Below, piece after piece: positions 46,750 through 58,720 of a stretch of DNA of 64,000 nt. The position numbers were made by a program, and so were the translations under genes. This DNA is from Caldalkalibacillus salinus (GTDB lineage: Bacteria; Bacillota; Bacilli; Caldalkalibacillales; JCM-10596). The stretch spans positions 62,001-126,000 of the forward strand of contig NZ_JAERVL010000012.1 in NCBI RefSeq assembly GCF_016745835.1, given 5' to 3'. Position 1 is the stretch's first letter. Each line of letters opens with the position of its first letter. The notes beneath the pieces are model-generated. The model made no database searches and was not told the origin of the DNA. It saw only the letters and a list, made by a program, of their open reading frames with translations.

Positions 46750-49700
46750 ATAAGGGGGCCTCCCTTTCTTTAAAAACAGGCATCGGTTGAGATGTAAACG
46801 TCATTGATTCTAAAACGTTAAGCATCGCTTCGGCCGTATCTAATGAAGTAAAAACAACGACACCGTTCTCGACCGCTTCACGCCGGATACGGAAGCCGTC
46901 TCTGGCGGGTTGTTTGCCTTTGGTCAGTGTGTTCAGAATGTAGCTCACTTTACCTGCTCTTATTTCGTCTAATAGGTTCGGCGTCCCTTCGCTCAGCTTC
47001 TTCACCTTTCTGGTGTGTACTTGATTCTCATTTAGGTAGGCGGCCGTCCCTGATGTGGACATGATGTCAAAGCCTAGCGCTTTAAAGCGTTGAGCCAGCG
47101 TTAACGCATCTTCTTTATCCTTGTCTGCAACGGTGACGAGTACAGAACCGTGCTGTGGCAGTTTCATTCCGGCCGCTACTAAACCTTTGTACAGCGCTTT
47201 TTCTAGGGAGACGTCCCGTCCCATCACTTCACCCGTAGACTTCATTTCTGGCCCTAGGGTTATGTCGACTCTCCTTAACTTGGCAAAAGAAAAGACCGGA
47301 ACTTTGACTGAAACAGTATCAGGTTCGGGCGCGTAGCCTGCCTCGTAGCCGAGTGAAACGATCGTTTCACCTAATACAATCTTGGTGGCCACGTTGGCCA
47401 TAGGGATGCCTGTAATCTTACTTAGGAAAGGCACCGTTCTCGACGCTCGAGGGTTCACTTCAATGACGTAGACTGTACCCTGATAGATTACGAATTGGAT
47501 ATTTAAAAGACCTTTTATTTCGAGTCCTAAGGCGATCTTAGTCGTTGTATCGATAATTTGACGCTTGATATCCTCACTCATGGTTTGAGGTGGGTAAACG
47601 GCGATGGAGTCACCCGAGTGGACGCCTGCTCGTTCAATATGCTCCATAATCCCAGGTATAAGGACGTCTTTACCATCACATATGGCGTCCACTTCAATCT
47701 CTTTGCCTAGCATGTAGCGATCGATAAGCACGGGGTGTTTGGGATTGACCTTCACCGCTTTTGCCATGTAGTTAAGTAATTCATCACGGTTATAGACAAT
47801 TTCCATCGCACGTCCGCCTAACACGTAGGAGGGTCTGACGAGTACTGGGAACCCTAGTTCATCAGCCGTATGGACGGCCTCCTCAACAGAGGTAACCGTC
47901 TGTCCTGGTGGTTGTGGTATGGCGAGTTCATGCATTAAACGCTCAAACTTTTCCCTATCCTCCGCTGCATCAATGTGTTCTTTGTCTGTCCCGATGATAC
48001 GTACCCCTGCTCGCTGGAGTCCTTCTGTCAGATTAATGGCCGTCTGTCCCCCAAATTGGACGATCACCCCTTCTGGTCTTTCCTGTTCAATGACATTAAG
48101 CACATCCTCTATATATAGCGGTTCAAAATACAGTTTGTCGGACGTATTAAAGTCCGTAGAAACCGTCTCAGGGTTATTATTAATGATAATGGCTTCATAG
48201 CCCGCTTCTTTTATGGCCCATACCGCATGCACCGTGGCGTAATCAAACTCCACGCCTTGGCCAATCCGAATTGGCCCTGAGCCGAGGACCATAATTTTCT
48301 CCTTAGATGTGGACGTCACCTCATTTTCGACTTCATAGCTTGAGTAGTAGTAAGGGGTGGCCGAATCAAACTCTGCTGCACACGTATCTACCATTTTATA
48401 AACAGGCGTTATGCCTCCTTGTTGACGAAACGCTCGTACCTCTTCCGTCTCTGTATCCCACAGCTCTGCAATTTTCTGGTCCGTGAATCCATACTTTTTG
48501 GCATCATGCAGGGAGTCTAGTTGGAAACGACGGTGTTGCAGATGCTGTTCAATGCTCACAATGTGTTCAAGCTTGTGTAAGAAAAAGCGGTCAATCCGGG
48601 TCCAGGACCAGATATCCTCAACAGAATGCCCTCTACGTAACGCTTCTGTGACGATGAAAATTCGCTCATCATCCGCTTCTACACTACGCTCACGTAACGT
48701 AACATCATCCGTTTGGCTTAATTCGTCTAACTCTAAATGGTATGCCCCCAGTTCGAGTGAACGAACCGCTTTTAATAGTGATTCTTCCAACGTTCGGCCG
48801 ATGGACATGACTTCCCCCGTCGCTTTCATTTGTGTGCCTAACGTACGATTCGCCGATTGGAATTTATCAAAAGGCCAACGTGGAATCTTTGTCACGACAT
48901 AATCGAGTGCAGGTTCAAAGCTGGCATACGTCTTTTGAGTCACAGGGTTGATTAACTCATCGAGATGATAACCCACGGCAATTTTGGCTGCGATTTTGGC
49001 AATTGGATAGCCTGTAGCCTTGGACGCCAAAGCAGAGGAGCGACTGACTCTCGGATTCACTTCGATGACGTAGTATTGGTACGTGTCAGGATCTAAAGCA
49101 AATTGAACGTTACAACCCCCTTCAATCCCAAGCGCTCGTATTATTCTTAAAGCTGAACTTCTCAGCATTTGAACTTCTCTATCCGATAGTGTTTGAGTGG
49201 GGGCAAAGACGATGCTGTCTCCCGTATGAACCCCTACTGGGTCAAAATTCTCCATGTTACACACCACGATACAAGTGTCATTGGCATCTCGCATAACTTC
49301 ATATTCCACTTCTTTGAAGCCGGCGATACTTTTTTCGATGAGACACTGGTGTGCCGGTGATTGCTTCAAACCGTTACTGACAATGTCGATGAGCTTTTCT
49401 TCGTTTGACGCGATGCCACCCCCTGTGCCGCCAAGGGTGTACGCCGGGCGGACGATCACCGGATAACCGACTTGCTTTGCGAACGTTAGAGCTTCTTCCA
49501 CCGTATGGATAATCTCACTGTCTGGGACAGGTTCGTTTAGGGCGTTCATCAGGGAACGGAACTGATCACGGTCTTCCGCTTTTTGTATGGCAGAGAGGTC
49601 CGTTCCTAACAGGCGCACATTCTCCTCTTCTAAAATTCCTGAATTGGCTAATTCTACAGCCATGTTCAGCCCTGTTTGTCCGCCTAACGTGGGTAGGACA

Positions 49701-49954
49701 CCATCTGGCTTTTCTTGACGGATAATACGAGAAACAAACGAGAGCGTAATCGGTTCAATATAAACCTTGTCGGCCATATTCGTATCCGTCATGATCGTAG
49801 CAGGATTACTGTTGATGAGAATCACTTCGTATCCTTCTTCTTTCAATGCTTGACATGCCTGTGTTCCGGCGTAATCAAATTCTGCCGCCTGTCCAATGAC
49901 AATCGGACCTGAACCGATGACTAATATTTTTTGTAACTCATGAGATCGTGGCAT
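46742..49954 (-). CDS. carB: Carbamoyl-phosphate synthase large subunit
   Basis: This large subunit, also called pyrAB, makes carbamoyl phosphate from bicarbonate, ammonia and two ATP. The 1070-residue protein has the two homologous ATP-grasp halves, with [17 protein letters not shown] near the start and [16 protein letters not shown] near residue 560. A C-terminal MGS-like allosteric domain follows ([16 protein letters not shown]). It overlaps carA by 17 bases. It is of normal length with no interruption. Confidence 0.97.
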
Positions 49955-51092
49955 AATCTTTCTCTCCCTTCGACACTTGGAAGTTTGGTGTATAGTGACT
50001 TGTTTTTCTATTCTGATGCTCCTCTATCATCGCTAAAAACTGGTCAAAATGCGCTTGACTATCAAACGGACCTGGCGACGCTTCCGGATGGTATTGGACG
50101 GAAAAAGCGGGTGCTTCCTTATGCTTGAGTCCTTCTACAGTGCCATCGTTCACCGCTAACTGTGTCACTTCTAAAGGCGTTTGCTTCAGAGAGTCACGTG
50201 CAACAGCATAACCGTGATTTTGCGAGGTCATCATAATTTTATTCGTCTGTAAGTCCTTGACGGGATGATTGGCCCCGCGGTGACCGAAGGTGAGCTTGTG
50301 CGTATCTGCACCGCAAGCGAGCGCAAACAACTGATGGCCTAGGCATATACCGAACAGTGGGACCTGACCCACTAACGCTCGAACCGTTTCAACCGCCTGT
50401 GGGACATGTTTCGGGTTACCAGGACCATTTGATAACAACACGCCGTCCGGGCGTAGCTTAAGAATATCTTCAGCGTGTGTATCATAAGGCACGACACGTA
50501 CGTCACAGTGACGATCAGTCAACTCCCGTAAAATACCAGCCTTACACCCATAATCAATAAGCACGATGCGATCTTTTGTCCCCGGACAATGAAACGCGTT
50601 TTTCGTAGATACCTGAGCGACTTGATCTGTTGTTAGAGAGGTGGATCTAATCTGCTCAAGGTATTGCGGTATATCCTTCCTCTCAATGCCTGTTGCCATC
50701 ATACCTTTCATTGCTCCGTGCTTCCTGATAATCTTGGTCAGTTGTCGCGTATCGACATCATATAATCCAGGGATTCCTCGTGAAGCGAGCAATTCGGAAA
50801 GTGATCCCTCTGACCGCCAATTACTCGGCTGCTGTGCTTGTTCTTTGACGATAAGACCGTGGATGGCAGGGTCTAAAGATTCAAAGTCGTCACGATTGAC
50901 ACCGTAGTTCCCCATCAATGGATAGGTCATGGTCACGATTTGGCCACAGTATGAAGGATCGGATAGCACCTCCTGATAACCTGACATACTTGTGTTAAAT
51001 ACAACCTCACCAAACGCTTTTTTTTCTGCACCAAAGGACTTACCTTCAAGAATGTGACCGTCCTCTAAGATAACAAATCCGGTTTTAGTCAT
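49938..51092 (-). CDS. carA: Carbamoyl-phosphate synthase small subunit
   Basis: This glutaminase subunit, also called pyrAA, supplies ammonia to CarB. The class I amidotransferase triad is visible: nucleophile Cys in [13 protein letters not shown] and the His-Glu pair in [12 protein letters not shown]. The 384-residue form starting at the ATG at 51092 has AGGAGGGA upstream and overlaps the last codons of pyrC. Confidence 0.96.
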   Translation of the reverse strand: MTKTGFVILEDGHILEGKSFGAEKKAFGEVVFNTSMSGYQEVLSDPSYCGQIVTMTYPLMGNYGVNRDDFESLDPAIHGLIVKEQAQQPSNWRSEGSLSELLASRGIPGLYDVDTRQLTKIIRKHGAMKGMMATGIERKDIPQYLEQIRSTSLTTDQVAQVSTKNAFHCPGTKDRIVLIDYGCKAGILRELTDRHCDVRVVPYDTHAEDILKLRPDGVLLSNGPGNPKHVPQAVETVRALVGQVPLFGICLGHQLFALACGADTHKLTFGHRGANHPVKDLQTNKIMMTSQNHGYAVARDSLKQTPLEVTQLAVNDGTVEGLKHKEAPAFSVQYHPEASPGPFDSQAHFDQFLAMIEEHQNRKTSHYTPNFQVSKGEKDYATIS

Positions 51093-52404
51093 GGTTGACC
51101 ACTCCCTCCTGACTTTGCTGTTCAATTCCTCTTTCAGTCGACCATACCACTTGCCCGTTAACGATGGTCATCGTTGGCCAGCCTTGACACGTCCAGTTCG
51201 TAAACGGTGTATTTTGACCCTTTGAAGCAAAGTCTCTCGGATTGATTGACTGTTCTAGCTCTAGGTCCACGATCGTGATATCGGCGATGGCCCCTTCTCG
51301 CAGTGTGCCCCTGGCTAGGTTGAAGCGCTCAGCCGGCACACGTGTTAACTTATCGATGAGTGCTTTTAAGGTTAATAGGCCTTTTTGAACGAGGTGCGTG
51401 TATAGTAATGGAAAGGCTGTCTCTAGGCCTACAATGCCAAATGGTGCGCGTTCCATGCCCATCTCTTTTTCCTCTTGTGCGTGGGGCGCATGATCTGTGG
51501 CGATAAAATCGATCGTACCGTCCAGTAGTCCCTCTATGAGGGCTTGGCGATCCTCCTCCGAGCGAAGGGGAGGGTTCATTTTGAAGTTGGGGTCTAAGCC
51601 AGGAATATCGTTCTCCGAAAGCAACAAGTGGTGTGGGGTCACTTCAGCTGTAACTGGGATGCCGTTATGCTTCGCTTCACGTACAAGTCGGACGGATTCT
51701 TTGGTGCTGATATGACAGACGTGGTAATGTACGCCCGTCTGTTCTGCTAGGAGGATATCTCGGGCGATATGCACGGCCTCACATTCAGAAGGTATCCCCC
51801 TTAGCCCGTGGGTTTGTGCATATGCGCCGTCATGAACGCACCCACCTTGGATCAGTGAGTTATCTTCACAATGCGCAACAACAGGCAGGCCTAGCTTGGC
51901 CGCTTGACTCATCGCTTCTTTCATTTTCCCTGCTGATTGTACGCCCACACCGTCATCCGATACGGCTACAATACCTACGCGTTGCATCGCTTCAAAGTCG
52001 CATAACGTTTCCCCGAGTTGGCGTTGAGTGATGGCTCCTATGGGGAGGACATTCACGGCTCCTACTCGTTTGGCTTGATCGTGAATAGACTGGATTTGTT
52101 CAGCGGCATCTAAGACTGGCTTTGTATTAGGCATACAAGCAATGGTGGTAAAGCCGCCCTTCGCTGCCGCTCTTGTTCCCGACTCTATGGTTTCTTTATG
52201 TTCAAAACCTGGTTCTCGAAGGTGTACATGCATGTCAATAAAACCTGGTAATACCCATTTACCTTCACAGTCAATGACCTGATGATGGTCTTCAGGAAAT
52301 CCCTTTCCCAGCTTGTGTACCCTGTCACCTTTCAACAACACGTCTATTTGAATTCCTTTCCCCTGGTGGTTCATCACCCAACCATTCTTCAATAATAATC
52401 CCAT
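51085..52404 (-). CDS. pyrC: Dihydroorotase
   Basis: PyrC cyclises carbamoyl-aspartate to dihydroorotate. The 439-residue metal hydrolase shows the metal-binding [31 protein letters not shown] and ATDHAPH motifs. I choose the ATG at 52404 because GGAGGGG lies 6 bases upstream. It overlaps carA by 8 bases and follows pyrB after a 143-base gap without visible signals. Confidence 0.96.
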   Translation of the reverse strand: MGLLLKNGWVMNHQGKGIQIDVLLKGDRVHKLGKGFPEDHHQVIDCEGKWVLPGFIDMHVHLREPGFEHKETIESGTRAAAKGGFTTIACMPNTKPVLDAAEQIQSIHDQAKRVGAVNVLPIGAITQRQLGETLCDFEAMQRVGIVAVSDDGVGVQSAGKMKEAMSQAAKLGLPVVAHCEDNSLIQGGCVHDGAYAQTHGLRGIPSECEAVHIARDILLAEQTGVHYHVCHISTKESVRLVREAKHNGIPVTAEVTPHHLLLSENDIPGLDPNFKMNPPLRSEEDRQALIEGLLDGTIDFIATDHAPHAQEEKEMGMERAPFGIVGLETAFPLLYTHLVQKGLLTLKALIDKLTRVPAERFNLARGTLREGAIADITIVDLELEQSINPRDFASKGQNTPFTNWTCQGWPTMTIVNGQVVWSTERGIEQQSQEGVVNHD

Positions 52405-52547
52405 GTGTATCCCCTCCACTGTGTATGTGTATTGTTTATATTTGATAGTCACCCTTGTCTCCTTTGCTTATAGGCAAAGTGATGATTTTTAAGATGCTCA
52501 TTGTTCAATAAGCACCTTTCTTTAGAAGAGTAAACGGATAGTCAGCC

Positions 52548-53483
52548 TTATACCTTGACAATGCGTTTGCTGTGCTCTTCTGCTGACGGGGTTGAGGTGC
52601 ACGCCCGCTCTAATACGGCCATCCTCACTGCTACACCGTTTGTGACTTGCTTAAAGATGCGCGAGCGAGGCGATTCGACTAGTGCTGAGGCAATCTCCAC
52701 GTCCCGATTAAATGGGGCGGGATGCATAATGATCGCATGAGATTGCATACGATTCGCTCGTTGTACGGTCAGACCGTATTGCTGATGGTATTGTTCTTGA
52801 CCTAATGACCACGTTTGGCTGTGGCGCTCAAACTGGATACGAAGCATCATGACGACATCCGCTGCTTGGATAGCTTCATCCACTGTCACACACTGGCATC
52901 GCGAGAGAATCTCCTCTTCAGGCTTAAGATTTGGTGGTCCAGCGAGCAGGACGTGCGCCCCCAGCTTCTGGAGTGCAAATACGTTAGAGCGCAAGACGCG
53001 ACTATGTGTTAAGTCTCCGATAATGGCCACTTTAAGGCCTCGCAAATGGCCAAACTCCTGTTTCATCGTGAGTAAATCGAGTAACGCTTGTGTAGGGTGT
53101 TCTTCATGGCCCACCCCTGCGTTGATGAGTCGCATGTCCATGCCTTTGCTCACTTCTTGTAAAATGCCGTTTTGGGCGTGTCTTATTACAGCTGCCTGAA
53201 CACCCATCGCTTCTAACGTTTTTAATGTGTCACGAAACGTCTCCCCTTTTTGGGTGCTAGAGACGTTTTCTTGAAAGTGAAGCACCTGAGCCCCTAAATT
53301 CTTGGTAGCAACTTCAAAGGAAAAGCGGGTTCTAGTGCTATTTTCAAAAAATAAATGAGCGACGTAGGTGTGACTGAGTAGATGTTGTACATCATCTGGA
53401 TACTCCTGCATCTCTTGTGCTCTGGTTAATAACCTGTCAATGTCTCCTGCGTCTACATCCCTTAACCCCAATAAACTCCTCAT
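52548..53483 (-). CDS. pyrB: Aspartate carbamoyltransferase catalytic subunit
   Basis: PyrB joins carbamoyl phosphate and aspartate. The 311-residue protein has the carbamoyl phosphate motif FENSTRTRFSFE, HEEHPTQALLDLLTM and MHPAPFNRDVEI. AAAGGAGG precedes the ATG. The gene follows an attenuator located between pyrP and pyrB. No regulatory subunit gene (pyrI) is present, as usual in Bacillus. Confidence 0.97.
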   Translation of the reverse strand: MRSLLGLRDVDAGDIDRLLTRAQEMQEYPDDVQHLLSHTYVAHLFFENSTRTRFSFEVATKNLGAQVLHFQENVSSTQKGETFRDTLKTLEAMGVQAAVIRHAQNGILQEVSKGMDMRLINAGVGHEEHPTQALLDLLTMKQEFGHLRGLKVAIIGDLTHSRVLRSNVFALQKLGAHVLLAGPPNLKPEEEILSRCQCVTVDEAIQAADVVMMLRIQFERHSQTWSLGQEQYHQQYGLTVQRANRMQSHAIIMHPAPFNRDVEIASALVESPRSRIFKQVTNGVAVRMAVLERACTSTPSAEEHSKRIVKV

Positions 53484-53501
53484 CTGTTACGCCTCCTTTA
53501 T

Positions 53502-53536
53502 AAAAAAATGCACCTTACGACTGTGCGTAAGGTGCA
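53502..53536 (-). terminator. Attenuator terminator before pyrB
   Basis: TGCACCTTACG and CGTAAGGTGCA form a perfect 11-bp stem, followed by seven T on the minus strand and then by the pyrB ribosome-binding site. It is the terminator part of the second PyrR attenuator. Confidence 0.9.
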
Positions 53537-53665
53537 TAAGTATCCACATTTATCAATGCGTGCTACAAAGTGGTATGAGGGTATACGAGTCCTGTATACC
53601 CCCAAGTAAGCCCATCCATCTGGCTAAGCTGTAGCAGGGCATGACAAATTTAGAATCACCTTACC

Positions 53666-53679
53666 AGTCTCTCTGTACT
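53666..53679 (-). promoter_or_regulatory. PyrR-binding loop, pyrP-pyrB attenuator (variant)
   Basis: On the minus strand AGTACAGAGAGACT keeps the CAGAGAG core of the PyrR loop but differs from AGTCCAGAGAGGCT at two positions. Flanking sequence can pair to form the anti-antiterminator. It lies about 30 bases after the pyrP stop and upstream of the terminator at 53502-53536. Confidence 0.75.
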
Positions 53680-53712
53680 GTGTTTAAAGGTTCTTTTATA
53701 TTTGGTACTTCT

Positions 53713-55609
<1,897 letters not shown>

Positions 55610-55623
55610 CTAAAATCAGACAC

Positions 55624-55654
55624 AAAAAAACTTCTTGCCAGGAGGACAAGAAGT
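55624..55654 (-). terminator. Attenuator terminator before pyrR
   Basis: ACTTCTTG and CAAGAAGT pair around a C/G-rich interior (CCAGGAGGA), followed by six or more T on the minus strand. Confidence 0.85.
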
Positions 55655-55892
55655 GAGCGTTTGCGTTTGGTACTCATTCATATAAAAGTGGTGTCGTCAC
55701 GTCATCCTGATCGTCGTGTTGGACGATGAGTACTTAAGAGACTTGATCCTAGGGTTGTTTCCAACTCTAGATTCTAATCCTTAGTCAGACGATGCACGTG
55801 TTGTTGTATGAGAAAGGCAGTCTTGACCATAGCCACTCACAGGTAGCAAGATCATCTACATCTCATACACCACTTTTTCCGCTTCCCTTGTC

Positions 55893-55906
55893 AGCCTCTC
55901 TGGACT
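55893..55906 (-). promoter_or_regulatory. PyrR-binding loop, pyrR leader
   Basis: The minus strand reads AGTCCAGAGAGGCT, an exact match to the known PyrR recognition loop, with flanking complementary bases (AAGC before, GACAAGGGAAGC after). Confidence 0.92.
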
Positions 55907-55943
55907 GCTTTTAAAAGGTTCCCTGTATTTTATTATCTGTTGT

Positions 55944-55972
55944 AGTATGACAGAGACCTATAGAAAAGTCAA
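55944..55972 (-). promoter_or_regulatory. Sigma-A promoter of the pyr operon
   Basis: On the minus strand TTGACT (55967-55972) and CATACT (55944-55949) are separated by 17 bases, upstream of the attenuator leader. Confidence 0.82.
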
Positions 55973-55990
55973 CCTCCATTTATGAGCTAA

Positions 55991-56015
55991 AGATTGACCA
56001 ACGTGTTCTCAATCT
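55991..56015 (-). terminator. Weak hairpin after the DUF421 gene
   Basis: AGATTGA and TCAATCT form a 7-bp stem with an 11-base loop about 35 bases after the DUF421 gene. No clear T-run follows, so termination is doubtful. Confidence 0.3.
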
Positions 56016-56049
56016 ATGCAACGCCTTTACCTTTACGATGCTAATTGAA

Positions 56050-56763
56050 TTAATGTGATTGGCGTTGTTTTTCACTCAGATAAATTTGCCCGCCTTCATC
56101 AATGGTCATAAGAAACACATCTTCAACTTTTTGTAATCCTCTTTGTTGGATTTGCTCCTTTAACCAGTTTGTACCCCCATACTTTTTTAAATTATAATGC
56201 ACGATTGCCCCATCCTGAATTAACACACTAGGATAGCCTTGTGGTGTTGCTTCCAGTTGCAGGTCATTAAACGATGGGGTTTGATATTTACTTTTCTTAA
56301 TAAAGCTAATTTGCCCATTAGATTCTAGTACAGCATAATCCAGTTCGATCAAGTCCACCTGGTTTAATCGGAGATCCATCAGAAGTGATTCCACCGTAAT
56401 TTTTGTTTTTCTCAGTTGGTTTTCGAGAATTCTACCCTTTTCAACCAGTATAATCGGTTCGTCTTCAATGACTCTGCGAAAGCGTGGGGTTTTCAAGGCC
56501 ACGTATGATAAAACAAGGTGTAGGGTAGAGATGAGCGCTGCTGCACCGACAGGTCCAGCTAAGGGGAGGTCCCCACTCGATAATGGCTCCCCTAGTACAT
56601 CCCCAATAATCACACCAAATAGAAAATCCAAAGGATGTAATGTCCCAATGGACCGTTGTCCCAATACTTTGAGGATGATAAACATGTATATATAAACAAT
56701 AAACGCTCGAATAAGAAAGCCGTGCAGCGCGAGTTCTTCAGAGCCATACCAAAAATCCAACAC
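56050..56763 (-). CDS. DUF421 domain membrane protein (YetF family)
   Basis: The 237-residue protein has three N-terminal membrane helices (about 15-95) with the family motif LGQRSIGTLHPLDFLFGVIIGD. A cytosolic DUF421/DUF3290-like part follows with EPIILVEKGRILENQLRK. DUF421 proteins occur beside spoVA genes in spore formers, and a DUF421-DUF1657 fusion in the mobile spoVA2 operon affects spore heat resistance. Here there is no DUF1657 part. The start is a GTG with GGGGAGATGA upstream. It lies 50 bases after spoVAE, probably in the same transcript. Confidence 0.88.
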   Translation of the reverse strand: MLDFWYGSEELALHGFLIRAFIVYIYMFIILKVLGQRSIGTLHPLDFLFGVIIGDVLGEPLSSGDLPLAGPVGAAALISTLHLVLSYVALKTPRFRRVIEDEPIILVEKGRILENQLRKTKITVESLLMDLRLNQVDLIELDYAVLESNGQISFIKKSKYQTPSFNDLQLEATPQGYPSVLIQDGAIVHYNLKKYGGTNWLKEQIQQRGLQKVEDVFLMTIDEGGQIYLSEKQRQSH

Positions 56764-56812
56764 TCATCTCCCCTTTCTGTTATCGCTTATAGCCCTTTCT
56801 GCACAGTCAGGA

Positions 56813-57169
56813 CTAACCTTTAGGTCTAAAAATGAGTGCAGCGATAAAGGAGAATACAATGGCGGAAGAAATACCAGCACTCGTGACCTCAAAAATGCCT
56901 GTAATAATTCCTACAATGCCGTTCTGTTCCGCCTCTGCCATGGCGCCGTGCACCAATGAGTTACCGAAGCTTGTGATAGGGACTGTCGCCCCTGCCCCTG
57001 CAAAATCTATTAAGCGTTCATACAACCCAAATCCGTCAAGTAAAGCGCCACTAACGACTAAGGCGCTCATCGTATGAGCTGGCGTTAACTTAAGCACATC
57101 TAACATCACTTGACCGATCATACAAATGAATCCTCCGACGACAAATGCCCAGAAAAAACTTGCTAGCAT
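56813..57169 (-). CDS. spoVAE: Stage V sporulation protein AE (SpoVAE, membrane type)
   Basis: SpoVA proteins move dipicolinic acid across the inner spore membrane. The 118-residue protein has four hydrophobic segments and [21 protein letters not shown], the SpoVAC/SpoVAEb family signature. Homology to SpoVAC in this window is evident in the AGAGT/AGAGA VP(V/I)T(G/S)F(A/G)NS core. AAAAGGATGG precedes the ATG. It is separated from spoVAC-spoVAD by a plus-strand two-gene cassette. Confidence 0.92.
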   Translation of the reverse strand: MLASFFWAFVVGGFICMIGQVMLDVLKLTPAHTMSALVVSGALLDGFGLYERLIDFAGAGATVPITSFGNSLVHGAMAEAEQNGIVGIITGIFEVTSAGISSAIVFSFIAALIFRPKG

Positions 57170-57196
57170 ACCATTCCATCCTTTTATGATTTAATC

Positions 57197-57283
57197 TTAC
57201 TCCTCATCGAACTCATACTCATGTACAAATAGTGCCATGAGAAATTGTGAGCATACCTCTAATATTTGCTTGATAAAAGCCAT
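57197..57283 (-). CDS. Small ORF upstream of spoVAE (28 aa, unknown)
   Basis: The ORF starts at an ATG with GGAGG 8 bases upstream and ends 27 bases before spoVAE. The peptide starts MAFIKQILEVCSQFLMALFV and ends in an acidic tail (HEYEFDEE). It is amphipathic to hydrophobic, which suggests membrane association. I do not recognise it and it is not a DUF1657 protein. The good ribosome-binding site and the sigma-G-like promoter 55 bases upstream suggest it is the first gene of the spoVAE-DUF421 unit. Confidence 0.55.
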   Translation of the reverse strand: MAFIKQILEVCSQFLMALFVHEYEFDEE

Positions 57284-57337
57284 GTTTTAGGCCTCCAATG
57301 ATTATAGTTTTGGCTAAACTTCATCACGTATCAATAT

Positions 57338-57367
57338 TAAATTGAACTTTAAATCATGTTTTTATGC
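57338..57367 (-). promoter_or_regulatory. Sigma-G-like promoter of the 28-aa ORF-spoVAE-DUF421 unit
   Basis: On the minus strand GCATA (57363-57367) and CAATTTA (57338-57344) are separated by 18 bases, matching the GNATR / CANNNTA forespore pattern. SpoVA genes are sigma-G dependent in B. subtilis. Confidence 0.48.
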
Positions 57368-57387
57368 ACCTTCATGTACAAGACCAT

Positions 57388-57417
57388 TTGCATTACAAAA
57401 TTGCTATCGTGTATATT
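57388..57417 (+). promoter_or_regulatory. Sigma-A-like promoter of the dehydrogenase-aldolase cassette
   Basis: TTGCAT (57388-57393) and TATATT (57412-57417) are separated by 18 bases, about 55 bases before the dehydrogenase ATG. It is divergent from the spoVAE promoter. Confidence 0.55.
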
Positions 57418-57471
57418 AAAAACATAATGATAACTAACAAAACATACCAATATAGGAAAGTAGTGATCTGT

Positions 57472-58707
57472 ATGAATGCGATACAGTTTGATCTCAATCT
57501 TCCAAAGTATACCTTAGCAAAGGCACTGGGACGGTACTTCCCATCTCTGTTCTGGCATTCTCAATTATCCTGTGTGAAATTGAAGAAACAGGAAGATTTG
57601 CCACTCCGTCATCCAGACTGGGTCAAAATTGAAGTGACCTATAGTGGCATTTGTGGCAGCGATATGAACCTTATTTTCTTAAACGATAGTCCAACGACTT
57701 CTCCTTACGCCTCCTTTCCTTTTACCATTGGTCATGAAATTGTGGGAAAAGTCATAGAAATGGGAGAAAATGTGAAAGATATACATATAGGGGATCGAGT
57801 GGTGGTCGATCCTGTACTTTCATGTGAATCTAGAGGATTCCATGAATTGTGCCCTGCCTGTCAGCGTGGGGATTACAGTCTGTGTGAAAATATGACCAAC
57901 GGTGACATAAGCCCCGGTCTTTTAATCGGAACGTGTAAAGATACCGGAGGAGGTTGGAGTTCGCACTTAAATACCCATAAAAGCCAAGTGTTTAAGTTAC
58001 CCCAAGAGGTTGATGATCAGAATGGTGTCATGATTGAACCTTTTAGCTGTGCCTTACATGCTGTGATGAGAAATAAGCCTAAGAAAGATGATACGATTCT
58101 GATTATCGGTGCGGGGGTCATTGGCTTATGCACCGTCGCAGCCATCCGCGCCCTCGGTTATGACAACCACGTTATTATTTTGGCCAAACACGGATTTCAA
58201 GCTTCACTCGCCCGACATTATGGAGCAGATAACGTCATCATGTTAACTAAAGGGAATCACTATTATGAAGACGTATCTGAAGCGCTACAAGCGCAACTGT
58301 TAAAACCAGTGTTCGGCCCTCCTGTGGTCCAAGGTGGAGCGGATATCGTCATTGAATGTGTCGGCAGAAAAAGTAGTGTTAATGACGCCCTAAGATTAAC
58401 TAAGAGTGGAGGAAAAGTTATTTTACTCGGCTTGGCCGGGATTTTAAAGGATATTGATTGGACAACCGTGTGGCTAAATGAATTAGAGGTAAAGGGTAGC
58501 TTCGCGTACAGTACAGAAATGTACGAAGGTCAACCCACACGGACACTCGCCGTGGCCATCGATCTTATCAAAAAAGGAAAAGTTAACTTGGCCCCTTTCA
58601 TTACCCATCGTTTTCCTTTACATCAATATAAGGAAGCCTTTACTGTTGCTTCAACAAAAAGAAAAGGTGACGCTATTAAAATTGTATTTGAACCTAATGC
58701 CAAGTGA
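57472..58707 (+). CDS. Zinc-dependent alcohol dehydrogenase family protein
   Basis: The 411-residue protein is a medium-chain dehydrogenase. It has the catalytic zinc Cys in TYSGICGSDMNL, the FTIGHEIVGKV zinc-ligand segment, structural-zinc type cysteines (CESRGFHELCPACQRGDYSLC) and the Rossmann motif IGAGVIGLCTVAAI. It resembles threonine or sorbitol dehydrogenase-like enzymes, but the N-terminus is about 30 residues longer. The substrate is unknown. I chose the ATG at 57472. The ribosome-binding site is weak (GGAAAG). It is followed after 13 bases by the aldolase-like gene, so the two probably act in one pathway. Confidence 0.87.
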   Translation: MNAIQFDLNLPKYTLAKALGRYFPSLFWHSQLSCVKLKKQEDLPLRHPDWVKIEVTYSGICGSDMNLIFLNDSPTTSPYASFPFTIGHEIVGKVIEMGENVKDIHIGDRVVVDPVLSCESRGFHELCPACQRGDYSLCENMTNGDISPGLLIGTCKDTGGGWSSHLNTHKSQVFKLPQEVDDQNGVMIEPFSCALHAVMRNKPKKDDTILIIGAGVIGLCTVAAIRALGYDNHVIILAKHGFQASLARHYGADNVIMLTKGNHYYEDVSEALQAQLLKPVFGPPVVQGGADIVIECVGRKSSVNDALRLTKSGGKVILLGLAGILKDIDWTTVWLNELEVKGSFAYSTEMYEGQPTRTLAVAIDLIKKGKVNLAPFITHRFPLHQYKEAFTVASTKRKGDAIKIVFEPNAK

Positions 58708-58720
58708 AGGAGGAAGTACT

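Noticed and set aside
48483-48902. 139-codon plus-strand ORF antisense to carB
   Set aside because: It is rich in Ser, Cys and Arg, as expected from the antisense of a conserved gene. carB is intact and highly conserved here.
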